DNA of 64,000 nt from Pseudobutyrivibrio xylanivorans. Its GTDB lineage: Bacteria; Bacillota; Clostridia; Lachnospirales; Lachnospiraceae. Below the pieces are notes generated by a model that made no database searches, had not been told where the DNA came from, and was given only the letters and a program-made list of their open reading frames with translations. The stretch is taken from the NCBI RefSeq assembly GCF_010906925.1, contig NZ_VTVE01000002.1:124001-188000 (forward strand). The letters run 5' to 3'. Of this stretch, positions 1-6,451 are shown in pieces. Position 1 is the first letter of the stretch. Every line of letters begins with the position of its first letter. Position numbers and translations under genes: made by a program.

Positions 1-603
1 AACATGTCGAATAAGTCCCTTACCACTATTCTCATCGTATACTGCTACATGATTTTCATTCATGTAATCTATTACCGAATATACGATGTCCATGCTCTTT
101 TTGGAGCAGATTTTGCAATCAGTGGATGGCACAATTCGATGGCTTCTAGCACCATAAAATCCTGCAATTATCCTGCCTTCCTTATCCACACCAATAGGCA
201 CCTGGGCCTTGTTGCGATAGCGAAGTGGCTCTTCCATCCCAAGTATTGGCTCTCGTATGGACTCAACGTATGCCCGATCATAGCCACCAATTTTTACTAG
301 ATTATTGGCCACTATATTATCCTTGATTTGAAGCTGCTTTTCATAAGAAACCTGCATAATCTGGCAGCCACCGCACTGCTTAGCAATAGCACATGGAGGC
401 TCTACCCGATATGGACTAGGCTCCACAACCTCCTTAAGAGCAGCAAAACAATAGGTCTTTTTAACCTTTGTAATAATCACATCACAAAGGTCTCCAACCA
501 CAGCGTCCTTCACAAAAATGGTCACACCATCAGTGTGACCAATTCCAGCCCCCTCAAGGGACATATCTTCAATTGTAAGTCTTACAATATCGTTTTTATT
601 CAT
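1..603 (-). CDS. rlmD: 23S rRNA (uracil-C5)-methyltransferase RlmD/RlmCD, N-terminal part
   Basis: Partial gene, cut by the left window edge; the visible part is the first 201 codons. It opens with a TRAM-like segment (MNKNDIVRLTIEDMSLEGAG) and then shows the iron-sulfur cysteine cluster of the RumA/RlmD family: C at about 72 and CGGC at about 78-81, with a further CKIC near 169-172. The family methylates uridine C5 in 23S rRNA (U1939 in E. coli; RlmCD in Bacillus also does U747) using SAM; the SAM domain and catalytic Cys lie outside the window. The ATG sits in a TAATG overlap with the upstream yhaM-like stop codon, so translation is probably coupled. Family assignment is confident; the exact target uridine is not visible. 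Confidence 0.9.
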   Translation of the reverse strand, partial: MNKNDIVRLTIEDMSLEGAGIGHTDGVTIFVKDAVVGDLCDVIITKVKKTYCFAALKEVVEPSPYRVEPPCAIAKQCGGCQIMQVSYEKQLQIKDNIVANNLVKIGGYDRAYVESIREPILGMEEPLRYRNKAQVPIGVDKEGRIIAGFYGARSHRIVPSTDCKICSKKSMDIVYSVIDYMNENHVAVYDENSGKGLIRHV

Positions 604-1553
604 TAATTTTTTCCTGTTCTACGGATATTCGAATCAAGCAAGCGATTGAATCCCTGCCATGTCAAATTATTTTCCTCAACATTCTCAAGAGCCTCGTAAA
701 TAGTCTCTAGCTTAGCGTCAAGATTGTCCGCAAATGAAAGTGCAATTGCCTCAGCAATAGCTGGCTTCTTAGGTGAGCCAAACTCAAGCTCGCCGTGATG
801 AGAAAGAATACAGTGGATAAGCTCCTTTCTCTTAACTGCTGGGAAGCCCTCAATGTCATCAATGGCTCTATCAATCATAGTAGCGCCCACATAAATATGG
901 CCAAGTAACTGTCCCTCATCTGTGTAGTCATTGCGAGGGAACTCAGAAAGCTCTCTCACCTTTCCAATATCATGGAAAATAGCTGCTGTGATAAGTAAAT
1001 CTCTATCCAGGAATGGGTACTGTCTACTATAAAAATCGCAATTAGTAGCCACCGAAAGTGTATGCTCTAAAAGACCACCTGTAAATCCATGGTGAACTGA
1101 TTTAGCCGCTGAATGAGCCTTAAACTCATCGATAAATGCCTTGTCATCCACAAAAAATTTTCTAAGTAATGCCTTGAAATATGGTGCCTGAATAGAATTG
1201 ATAAGTGCTGTCAAATCATTCCACATAACACCGATATCTTTTTTACTAGAAGGGATATAGTCTGTAATCTCAAACTCTCCCTCATTGGCCTTGCGAAGGC
1301 GCTTTATATTGAACTGTAATGCACCATTCCAGCTGGTGATATCACCTGTAACTGTGATGAAATCAAGCTCGTCATAATCGCTGATTCCCTCTGAATCAAC
1401 ATCCCAGATTTTAGCATCAATGGTGCCTGTCTTGTCACAAAGTGTAAGAGATTCAAAAGCCTTGCCGGTCTTTGAAATTCCCTGTGTTTTTTTCTTGCAC
1501 AAATATGTCTCTGTGCCTCTGTCTCCCTCTTTAAGTGTGTTAATATACTTCAA
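603..1553 (-). CDS. yhaM: 3'-5' exoribonuclease YhaM-like (OB fold plus HD domain)
   Basis: A 316-aa protein with an N-terminal OB-fold nucleic-acid-binding part (about 5-95) and an HD phosphohydrolase domain: HH at 154-155, LLEH ending at 164, and the HD pair at 194-195 in AAIFHDIGK. This is the layout of Bacillus YhaM, a 3'-5' exonuclease acting on RNA and ssDNA. I chose a TTG start: GGAGAG lies 4 bases upstream of it and the reading continues KYINTLKEGD, the usual family N-terminus. A longer reading upstream by 16 codons would run through two small stem-loops of the leader and has no ribosome-binding site. It is first in a two-gene operon with rlmD, which begins inside its stop codon. Substrate preference is inferred from the family. 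Confidence 0.88.
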   Translation of the reverse strand: MKYINTLKEGDRGTETYLCKKKTQGISKTGKAFESLTLCDKTGTIDAKIWDVDSEGISDYDELDFITVTGDITSWNGALQFNIKRLRKANEGEFEITDYIPSSKKDIGVMWNDLTALINSIQAPYFKALLRKFFVDDKAFIDEFKAHSAAKSVHHGFTGGLLEHTLSVATNCDFYSRQYPFLDRDLLITAAIFHDIGKVRELSEFPRNDYTDEGQLLGHIYVGATMIDRAIDDIEGFPAVKRKELIHCILSHHGELEFGSPKKPAIAEAIALSFADNLDAKLETIYEALENVEENNLTWQGFNRLLDSNIRRTGKN

Positions 1554-1570
1554 ATTACTCTCCAATCTAA

Positions 1571-1599
1571 GCTCCAACGGAGCAGAGCAGCTTTGCTGC
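1571..1599 (-). other. Two tandem small stem-loops in the yhaM leader
   Basis: The leader between promoter and start codon contains two perfect 5-bp stem-loops read on the minus strand: GCAGC-AAA-GCTGC (1587-1599) and GCTCC-GTT-GGAGC (1571-1583). They sit just before the ribosome-binding site. No U-run follows, so they are not a terminator. Role unknown. Confidence 0.4.
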
Positions 1600-1612
1600 A
1601 AATTTCTTCTTA

Positions 1613-1641
1613 ATTATACGAAATAGACAGAGGATTATCAA
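1613..1641 (-). promoter_or_regulatory. Promoter of the yhaM-rlmD operon
   Basis: On the minus strand TTGATA (1636-1641) and TATAAT (1613-1618) are separated by exactly 17 bases, a near-consensus sigma-A promoter. The transcript would start about 50 bases before the TTG start codon of the yhaM-like gene. Confidence 0.75.
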
Positions 1642-1664
1642 CGTAAGACTGCAATCAAAAATAT

Positions 1665-1701
1665 AAAAACCCCTTAAGTAGATTTATATCTACTTAAGGG
1701 G
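1665..1701 (-). terminator. Intrinsic terminator of the padR operon
   Basis: A perfect 14-bp stem (1670-1683 with 1688-1701) with a 4-base loop, followed on the minus strand by five U and another U-rich stretch. It lies 8 bases after the stop of the DUF4097 gene. Confidence 0.9.
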
Positions 1702-1708
1702 GGGGTAA

Positions 1709-2428
1709 TTACCAGTCTTCGCCGTTAACTTCAATTTCGCCAAGTTCACATGCGGCTTTAATTTTAACATCATCTGTAGGTTTATCAGTGCTAATATCCA
1801 GATCACCTAAATCCACGTGTGCATCAATAGAATCAAAATCTCCATCAAGATTAACATCTCCTAAATCTGCATTAACAATCACTGTAGGATAAACGCTATT
1901 TGTAAAATTAACATTTCCAAGTTTTGCTGTTATATCTACCTTTTTTCCCTGACAATTGTTAATATTAACGTCTCCTAATTCATTGTTTATTGTAAGTGTA
2001 TCTGCCACTAGCCCTTCAAGTTCTATATCGCCTAAATCTAAATCAATATCTAAATCTGAAAGATCAGAACCTTTTGGAATAGTAATTGTCATTTCATAGT
2101 TCTTTTCATTCTGACCAAAGAAATTACCATTGAAATTCCAGTTTCTCTGGGATTGCTGAATAGTAAGAACTCCGTTGTTTAATTCTACCTTTGGTGCAAA
2201 CTTTTTAGGATAATAATATTCAACCTGGAAAGTAGGACCATATTTTATTTCAACATCTCCAATATCCATATCTAGATTAACTTTTGTTACATCCTGTTTC
2301 TCAAAATCTGCTACCGCTAATTCTCCCTTTGGACCAAAAGAAAATCTATAGAAGCAAGCACCTACAATAACTGCTAAGGTAATTATCCACAAAGTTACCA
2401 GATATATTTTCTTTTTCTTTCTTTCCAT
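1709..2428 (-). CDS. DUF4097-type exported beta-strand repeat protein
   Basis: A 239-aa protein with a basic N-terminus (MERKKKK), one transmembrane helix at about 8-27, then an extracellular beta-solenoid-like region in which a LGD(I/V)xI/N motif recurs roughly every 20 residues (for example DIGDVEI, DLGDIEL, ELGDVNI, DLGDVNL, DLGDLDI, ELGEIEV). This matches the DUF4097 family (putative adhesin fold), which in Firmicutes is commonly encoded beside PadR regulators and HAAS-domain membrane proteins, as here: it starts 2 bases after the upstream gene ends. It is last in the operon and followed by a terminator. Molecular function is unknown; an envelope-stress or cell-surface sensing role is only inference. 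Confidence 0.8.
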   Translation of the reverse strand: MERKKKKIYLVTLWIITLAVIVGACFYRFSFGPKGELAVADFEKQDVTKVNLDMDIGDVEIKYGPTFQVEYYYPKKFAPKVELNNGVLTIQQSQRNWNFNGNFFGQNEKNYEMTITIPKGSDLSDLDIDLDLGDIELEGLVADTLTINNELGDVNINNCQGKKVDITAKLGNVNFTNSVYPTVIVNADLGDVNLDGDFDSIDAHVDLGDLDISTDKPTDDVKIKAACELGEIEVNGEDW

Positions 2429-2430
2429 TA

Positions 2431-3399
2431 TTAATCTTCCTCCTTAGTAAGTGTAAGTCGCAAAATCTTATTGATTATGACTGCTACCGGCCATATAATC
2501 CATGTGCTCTCCCAGCGGAATGTAAGGAAGCTGATAATCAAATAAATGCATGTTACTGTGCTCCAGTATACTTCCATAATTACCTTTGCTCTGTCATTTA
2601 CATACTCAACATCCTCTTCTCTGCCATATCTACCACTGATAGTATTTTGGTCATTGAGACTTAAAATTGTCTCATAAGCACCATACACATGTGAGCTATA
2701 CACTATAAGAAGAACTCCGATACCTACTGAAAAGAATAAGAGTACTGGACAAACGTCGTTATCTATAATTGCACATGGCAACCAACAAAAAGCACATAGT
2801 AGAATGCCCAATGTATGCATCCATGCTCTTGTTATCTTGAAATCCTTTCTCTTTTCCCTAACCATATTGGCTGTTGCCATATCAATCTGACAAGGCTGCT
2901 TCTTAAGAAAATCCCAATCCTTTCCTGTAATGCCATTGAATACAAAAAATGCTACAGCTACTGCAATGCACATAAACATTCCAAGAACTCCATATTTATC
3001 TGAGAACTTTGAATAGAAAGCTGTATCACACAAAATTGGAGATGTAACGCTTATGATGCAAAGAAGGGTTCCAATTCCTACAAATAAGCCGCTCCTTTTT
3101 CTAGATGCAATAAAATCATTGACCTCTTCCATTGATACGAAGCGTCTAGGAATCTCCTGCTCTCTCTCGTGAACTTCCTCAACCTCTTTTTCAAGTCCCA
3201 AATCCTCTGCCAATTCATCGAGATTACCAAACTCTGAAATGACTGTACCTACAGCGGTATTTTCATTAACACCATCTGCAATCATTTCATTGTATTTATC
3301 TTCCATCATTGTCAAAAGCTCATCTTTTGCCTTTTTTACTTCTGGAGTGTTTGGCATGTTAGCAAACATTGCTTCCAAATAACTTTTTATTGTTTCCAT
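2431..3399 (-). CDS. HAAS / permease-prefix-domain membrane protein
   Basis: A 322-aa protein. Residues 1-75 form the helical HAAS/DUF1700-like (permease prefix) domain: a helix with KDELLTMMEDKY, then the typical DGVNENTAVGTVISEFGNLDELAEDLGL. About six transmembrane segments follow (about 103-125, 135-155, 190-210, 215-238, 277-295, 300-312). In the family this domain accompanies PadR regulators and membrane sensors. It lies between padR (9 bases upstream) and the DUF4097 gene, so the three are probably one signalling module. No catalytic residues are recognisable. Confidence 0.75.
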   Translation of the reverse strand: METIKSYLEAMFANMPNTPEVKKAKDELLTMMEDKYNEMIADGVNENTAVGTVISEFGNLDELAEDLGLEKEVEEVHEREQEIPRRFVSMEEVNDFIASRKRSGLFVGIGTLLCIISVTSPILCDTAFYSKFSDKYGVLGMFMCIAVAVAFFVFNGITGKDWDFLKKQPCQIDMATANMVREKRKDFKITRAWMHTLGILLCAFCWLPCAIIDNDVCPVLLFFSVGIGVLLIVYSSHVYGAYETILSLNDQNTISGRYGREEDVEYVNDRAKVIMEVYWSTVTCIYLIISFLTFRWESTWIIWPVAVIINKILRLTLTKEED

Positions 3400-3408
3400 A
3401 TTTTTCTC

Positions 3409-3747
3409 CTAACTATCTATAAAACGTCCCACAACTTCTTTTGTTAATTCCCATTCCTCGCATTTTGATTGATAATATTCCTTGCCAGCCTCTGTAACGC
3501 GATAATAGGTACGCTTCTTTCCATTTCCCTCTGGATCCGGATCAGCTACAAATGATTCTATATATCCATTCTTTTCCATTCTTGTGAAAGCTGAATAAAG
3601 TGTTGTCTCCTTTATGATGTATTTCTCTTCAGATATTTTCTTAATCTGCTTTGAAATCTCATAACCATAAGAAGGTTCCTTAATCAGGATACTAAGAATC
3701 ATGGTGTCGTTGTAGCCGCGAATTACATCACTACTAATCTCACTCAT
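3409..3747 (-). CDS. PadR-family transcriptional regulator
   Basis: A 112-aa winged-helix protein with the PadR signature: DTMILSILIKEPSYGYEISKQI (about 14-35), the recognition segment TTLYSAFTRMEKNGYI (about 48-63) and the wing KRTYYRVTEAGKEYY (about 78-92). It has the short PadR-s2 type length with no long C-terminal domain. It is first in a three-gene operon whose promoter overlaps two copies of an inverted repeat, so autoregulation is likely. An AGGAGGGAG ribosome-binding site precedes the ATG. Confidence 0.9.
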   Translation of the reverse strand: MSEISSDVIRGYNDTMILSILIKEPSYGYEISKQIKKISEEKYIIKETTLYSAFTRMEKNGYIESFVADPDPEGNGKKRTYYRVTEAGKEYYQSKCEEWELTKEVVGRFIDS

Positions 3748-3798
3748 GTGCTCCCTCCTATTTAATTAAATACTCACTTCCTCGTACTTCATCTGCCG

Positions 3799-3857
3799 TG
3801 CTACGACTGACGTAGTACTTTATCTGATGAAGTAAATATACTACGACTGACAAAGTA
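3799..3857. promoter_or_regulatory. Two candidate PadR operator repeats
   Basis: The 10-mer CTACGACTGA occurs at 3801-3810 and 3841-3850, exactly 40 bases apart. At the first site it is part of a perfect palindrome CTACG-ACTGA-CGTAG (3801-3815) extended by near-matching flanks; at the second the right arm is degenerate (CAAAG). One site fills the spacer between -35 and -10, the other lies about 20 bases downstream of -10. Position and symmetry suit a dimeric PadR repressor; binding is inferred. Confidence 0.6.
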
Positions 3858-3863
3858 TGTCAA
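3835..3863 (-). promoter_or_regulatory. padR operon promoter
   Basis: Minus-strand TTGACA (3858-3863) and TATATT (3835-3840) with a 17-base spacer, an almost perfect sigma-A promoter. The whole spacer is one of the two candidate PadR sites. Confidence 0.85.
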
Positions 3864-3944
3864 CATCTTTTCTGTAAAAATTTTTTTTACACCGATTTTT
3901 TATCTCCCCAAAAATCAAATTTTCCGTGAAAACACGGCATTTAA

Positions 3945-3973
3945 TTGACATAATTTTCAGACATTTTTATAAT
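3945..3973 (+). promoter_or_regulatory. Promoter of the cyclic-nucleotide-binding protein gene
   Basis: TTGACA (3945-3950), 17-base spacer, TATAAT (3968-3973): full consensus at both boxes. A small perfect hairpin CCGTG-AAAA-CACGG (3924-3937) lies just upstream and could be an operator or chance. Confidence 0.85.
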
Positions 3974-4015
3974 TAAATTATCTATAATAAGGGTACTATG
4001 TATTAAGGAGAAAAA

Positions 4016-6292
4016 TTGGAACCTATTACTATCGAAAAAGGCAAAAAATTAATAAATGAAGGCGATCCAGTAGACAGCATGTATGTTGTTCTTAAGGGAA
4101 AAATTGTTCAGCAATGGCGTGGTCAAAAGCTTGCTTTAGGACCTGGAACTGTTGCTGGTCTTTCAGATGCGCTCAATATTTCATACGAGGCTGACTATAC
4201 TGCTGCCGAGGATTCCACTATCATTAAGTGTTCATACAAGCACATGTCTGATTTTGACACCATTTTTAAGGAGCAGCCTGTTTATATCTTTGGATTTGCC
4301 AAGGGCTCATTCAGACAGTGTCGCGACGTTTTTAAAATATATGATGACTACAAGAAAAAAGTGGATGATTTCACCGACTACTGCAGAGGTATTAATTCAG
4401 AATATCGCAAGCAGTGCCGTGCCATTGGTGCACCAGCTGGCGAGATTCCTATGCTTGAGGAAATGGAGCCTCTTGAACTAAATGGTGAAATTTTAAAATG
4501 GGAACACGACTACATCGACAGTTTAAATTCAGTAGACAATAAAGAAATTGAAAATATATATGGTAAGCGCACAGAAATTGTCAATGGTGTCATTGGCATC
4601 AGCTGTGGTTACATGAAGCGCGCTATTGAATGCGCAGAAACTATGGGCTTTTATTTGGATGAGTTCACTCCTATTCTTCTTTCTGCAGATAGGGGCGATA
4701 TGTTTGAGCTTATTTTCAACCTTAGAATATACGCCGCAGAGCGTGGAGCTGCTCAGGATGACATTATAAAGCTCATGAAAATGCTTTATAAATATCTATC
4801 CTCATGTGGACTCTACGACAAGACACTGCTCAAAGAGAGATGGGCTGAATATGACAGCCACGACTTTGCTGCAAGTGCCGCAGCCTTTGATGAAGCTAAG
4901 ATGCAAAAACAGGCTGAGTTCACTCAGACCTTTGAACACATCTGTGAGTTTGCTGAAATTGAAGAAGAAAAAGTTGAAGAATATCGCGCTCAACTTGATG
5001 CTTATCTTGCGCTTAGCGACCGTGAGGGCAAGGAGGACAATGAGCGTCGTACCAGAAAGAAAGCTACAGATTTATTCTATGAAATCTACCTTAAGACCTT
5101 CTTCAGAGCTCTTGAGTTTGAAGCCTATGGTGGCGAGTTAGATACTATTATTTTGATGTTCCTTAACTTTGGTTACATAGACTACGGAGCTGTTGGCGAA
5201 GAGCTTACCAATGAGCTTGCCGACCTAGTTGAAAGACTTGATACTCTCTGCATGAGCGAGCATTGCTTTACAATATACAGCTGGCTTAGAGCTGTATACG
5301 CAGGAGAGCGCGAACCTAGCAAGAATGAATTAGACCTTGACTACAGAGGCTTCGTTCTTGAAGAGAGAAAAATGGGCAACATCTCTGAGGCTGACATGCC
5401 TACATGGATGAATGACCAGGAGCAAAAAGTAAAATTTGAGATCAACAACTTCTTTGTATCATCAAACAGAACTACATCAGGAAAAATGACTGCATTCTGT
5501 CCTGTTCTTACAAAGGAGGACTTCGGTGCAGAGCCAATGCGAATGCTTTTGACTAGCGCAAAACTTCAGGAAGCTCTCAGCAAAATCGAGGAAGTAGACT
5601 ACGGTATCTTTTTACGAGAAGGCTATTTCACTGACATGGATGCAAATGTAAAGAGTGAGGCCTACCTTAAGCGCGTAGAGCCAGATATCATTCTTCTTCC
5701 AAACTGTGGTATGCGTGCAATGATGTGGCAGGAATGCGGCGGTATCAAAGTAGACAGCCCAGGTCGTTTTGTATTCCCACTGTTTACATTTGATGACCTA
5801 GACAAGCTGATGATTTACTGCTGCGGTGCTTTCCGTTGGGAGATTTGCCGTAAGGAGCAGGGTCCTAGATGGAATGATATTGCCAGCGATTGCCTCACAT
5901 CAGATTTCTACGATTACTTTACCTTCTATCGCAAGAACAAAGAACTTTCTGCTGAGAACAAGGAAAAGGTCAAAATATTGCTTAAGTCTTCCCGCAACAA
6001 TATGCGTGAAGCCTTCACTAAACAATACACAATTTGGATCAACTTCGAAGCCAAGGGAAGTATCCGCCTGAACAAGTCCGAGCGCAATATTCTCAACAAA
6101 TATTGCACCTTCTCAAAAGCTTACAGGTCCAAGGTATCCAGCCACCCAATGTTCGAACAGGTTCTTTCTCGTCATGAAATCAAGACTGCACAGGCAGTCA
6201 ACCACCTGAAAACCATCATCGACAAGGTGGAAAAGAACGGTGGCGAAGTCCCTGACGAAGTACGCCAAGGCATCGACTATTTACGTATGTAG
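4016..6292 (+). CDS. Large protein with N-terminal cyclic-nucleotide-binding fold
   Basis: A 758-aa soluble, acidic protein. Residues 1-95 fit a cNMP-binding beta-barrel (ITIEKGKKLINEGDPVDSMY, VVLKGKI, then LGPGTVAGLSDAL) as in Crp/PKA regulatory domains. The phosphate-binding cassette is unusual: the Gly-Glu and Arg that contact the ligand phosphate in the family are not at the expected places (SYEADYTAAEDS instead). The remaining 660 residues are largely helical with no domain I can name; a conserved-looking block lies near 560-640 (LPNCGMRAMMWQE, FVFPLFTFDDLDKLM, WEICRKEQGPRWND). There is no HTH, kinase or membrane segment. TTG start, with AAGGAG 6 bases upstream. Monocistronic, with a strong promoter and terminator. 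Function unknown; a second-messenger effector is a hypothesis. Confidence 0.8.
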   Translation: MEPITIEKGKKLINEGDPVDSMYVVLKGKIVQQWRGQKLALGPGTVAGLSDALNISYEADYTAAEDSTIIKCSYKHMSDFDTIFKEQPVYIFGFAKGSFRQCRDVFKIYDDYKKKVDDFTDYCRGINSEYRKQCRAIGAPAGEIPMLEEMEPLELNGEILKWEHDYIDSLNSVDNKEIENIYGKRTEIVNGVIGISCGYMKRAIECAETMGFYLDEFTPILLSADRGDMFELIFNLRIYAAERGAAQDDIIKLMKMLYKYLSSCGLYDKTLLKERWAEYDSHDFAASAAAFDEAKMQKQAEFTQTFEHICEFAEIEEEKVEEYRAQLDAYLALSDREGKEDNERRTRKKATDLFYEIYLKTFFRALEFEAYGGELDTIILMFLNFGYIDYGAVGEELTNELADLVERLDTLCMSEHCFTIYSWLRAVYAGEREPSKNELDLDYRGFVLEERKMGNISEADMPTWMNDQEQKVKFEINNFFVSSNRTTSGKMTAFCPVLTKEDFGAEPMRMLLTSAKLQEALSKIEEVDYGIFLREGYFTDMDANVKSEAYLKRVEPDIILLPNCGMRAMMWQECGGIKVDSPGRFVFPLFTFDDLDKLMIYCCGAFRWEICRKEQGPRWNDIASDCLTSDFYDYFTFYRKNKELSAENKEKVKILLKSSRNNMREAFTKQYTIWINFEAKGSIRLNKSERNILNKYCTFSKAYRSKVSSHPMFEQVLSRHEIKTAQAVNHLKTIIDKVEKNGGEVPDEVRQGIDYLRM

Positions 6293-6304
6293 ATGTCCAA
6301 CCGC

Positions 6305-6451
6305 GCGTAACAATCGTTAAATAAAAAAACTTCTGGTAGTTAACGAGCTCTTAGTGTTACTCAAGCGAAGCTTTTCATGCTGAGCGGAGTGACATCTAAG
6401 GCTCGTAAACGTAACCAGAAGTTTTTTATTTAAATGTGACGATTGTTACGC
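6305..6451. repeat. Long stem repeat, family 1, copy A (also a bidirectional terminator)
   Basis: A 147-bp imperfect palindrome between two convergent genes. Outer arm GCGTAACAATCGT (6305-6317) pairs with 6439-6451, which is inside the 3' end of mutS2; a second arm CTTCTGGT near 6330 pairs with ACCAGAAG near 6413-6421. Both strands carry a run of six or seven T after the ACTTCTGG/CCAGAAGT stem, so it can stop transcription both ways. Its core (6335-6416) aligns with copies B and C. Confidence 0.8.

Noticed and set aside
4-606. Two plus-strand open frames of 98 and 92 codons at the left edge
   Set aside because: They lie antisense to the clear rlmD reading, have no ribosome-binding sites and resemble no protein.
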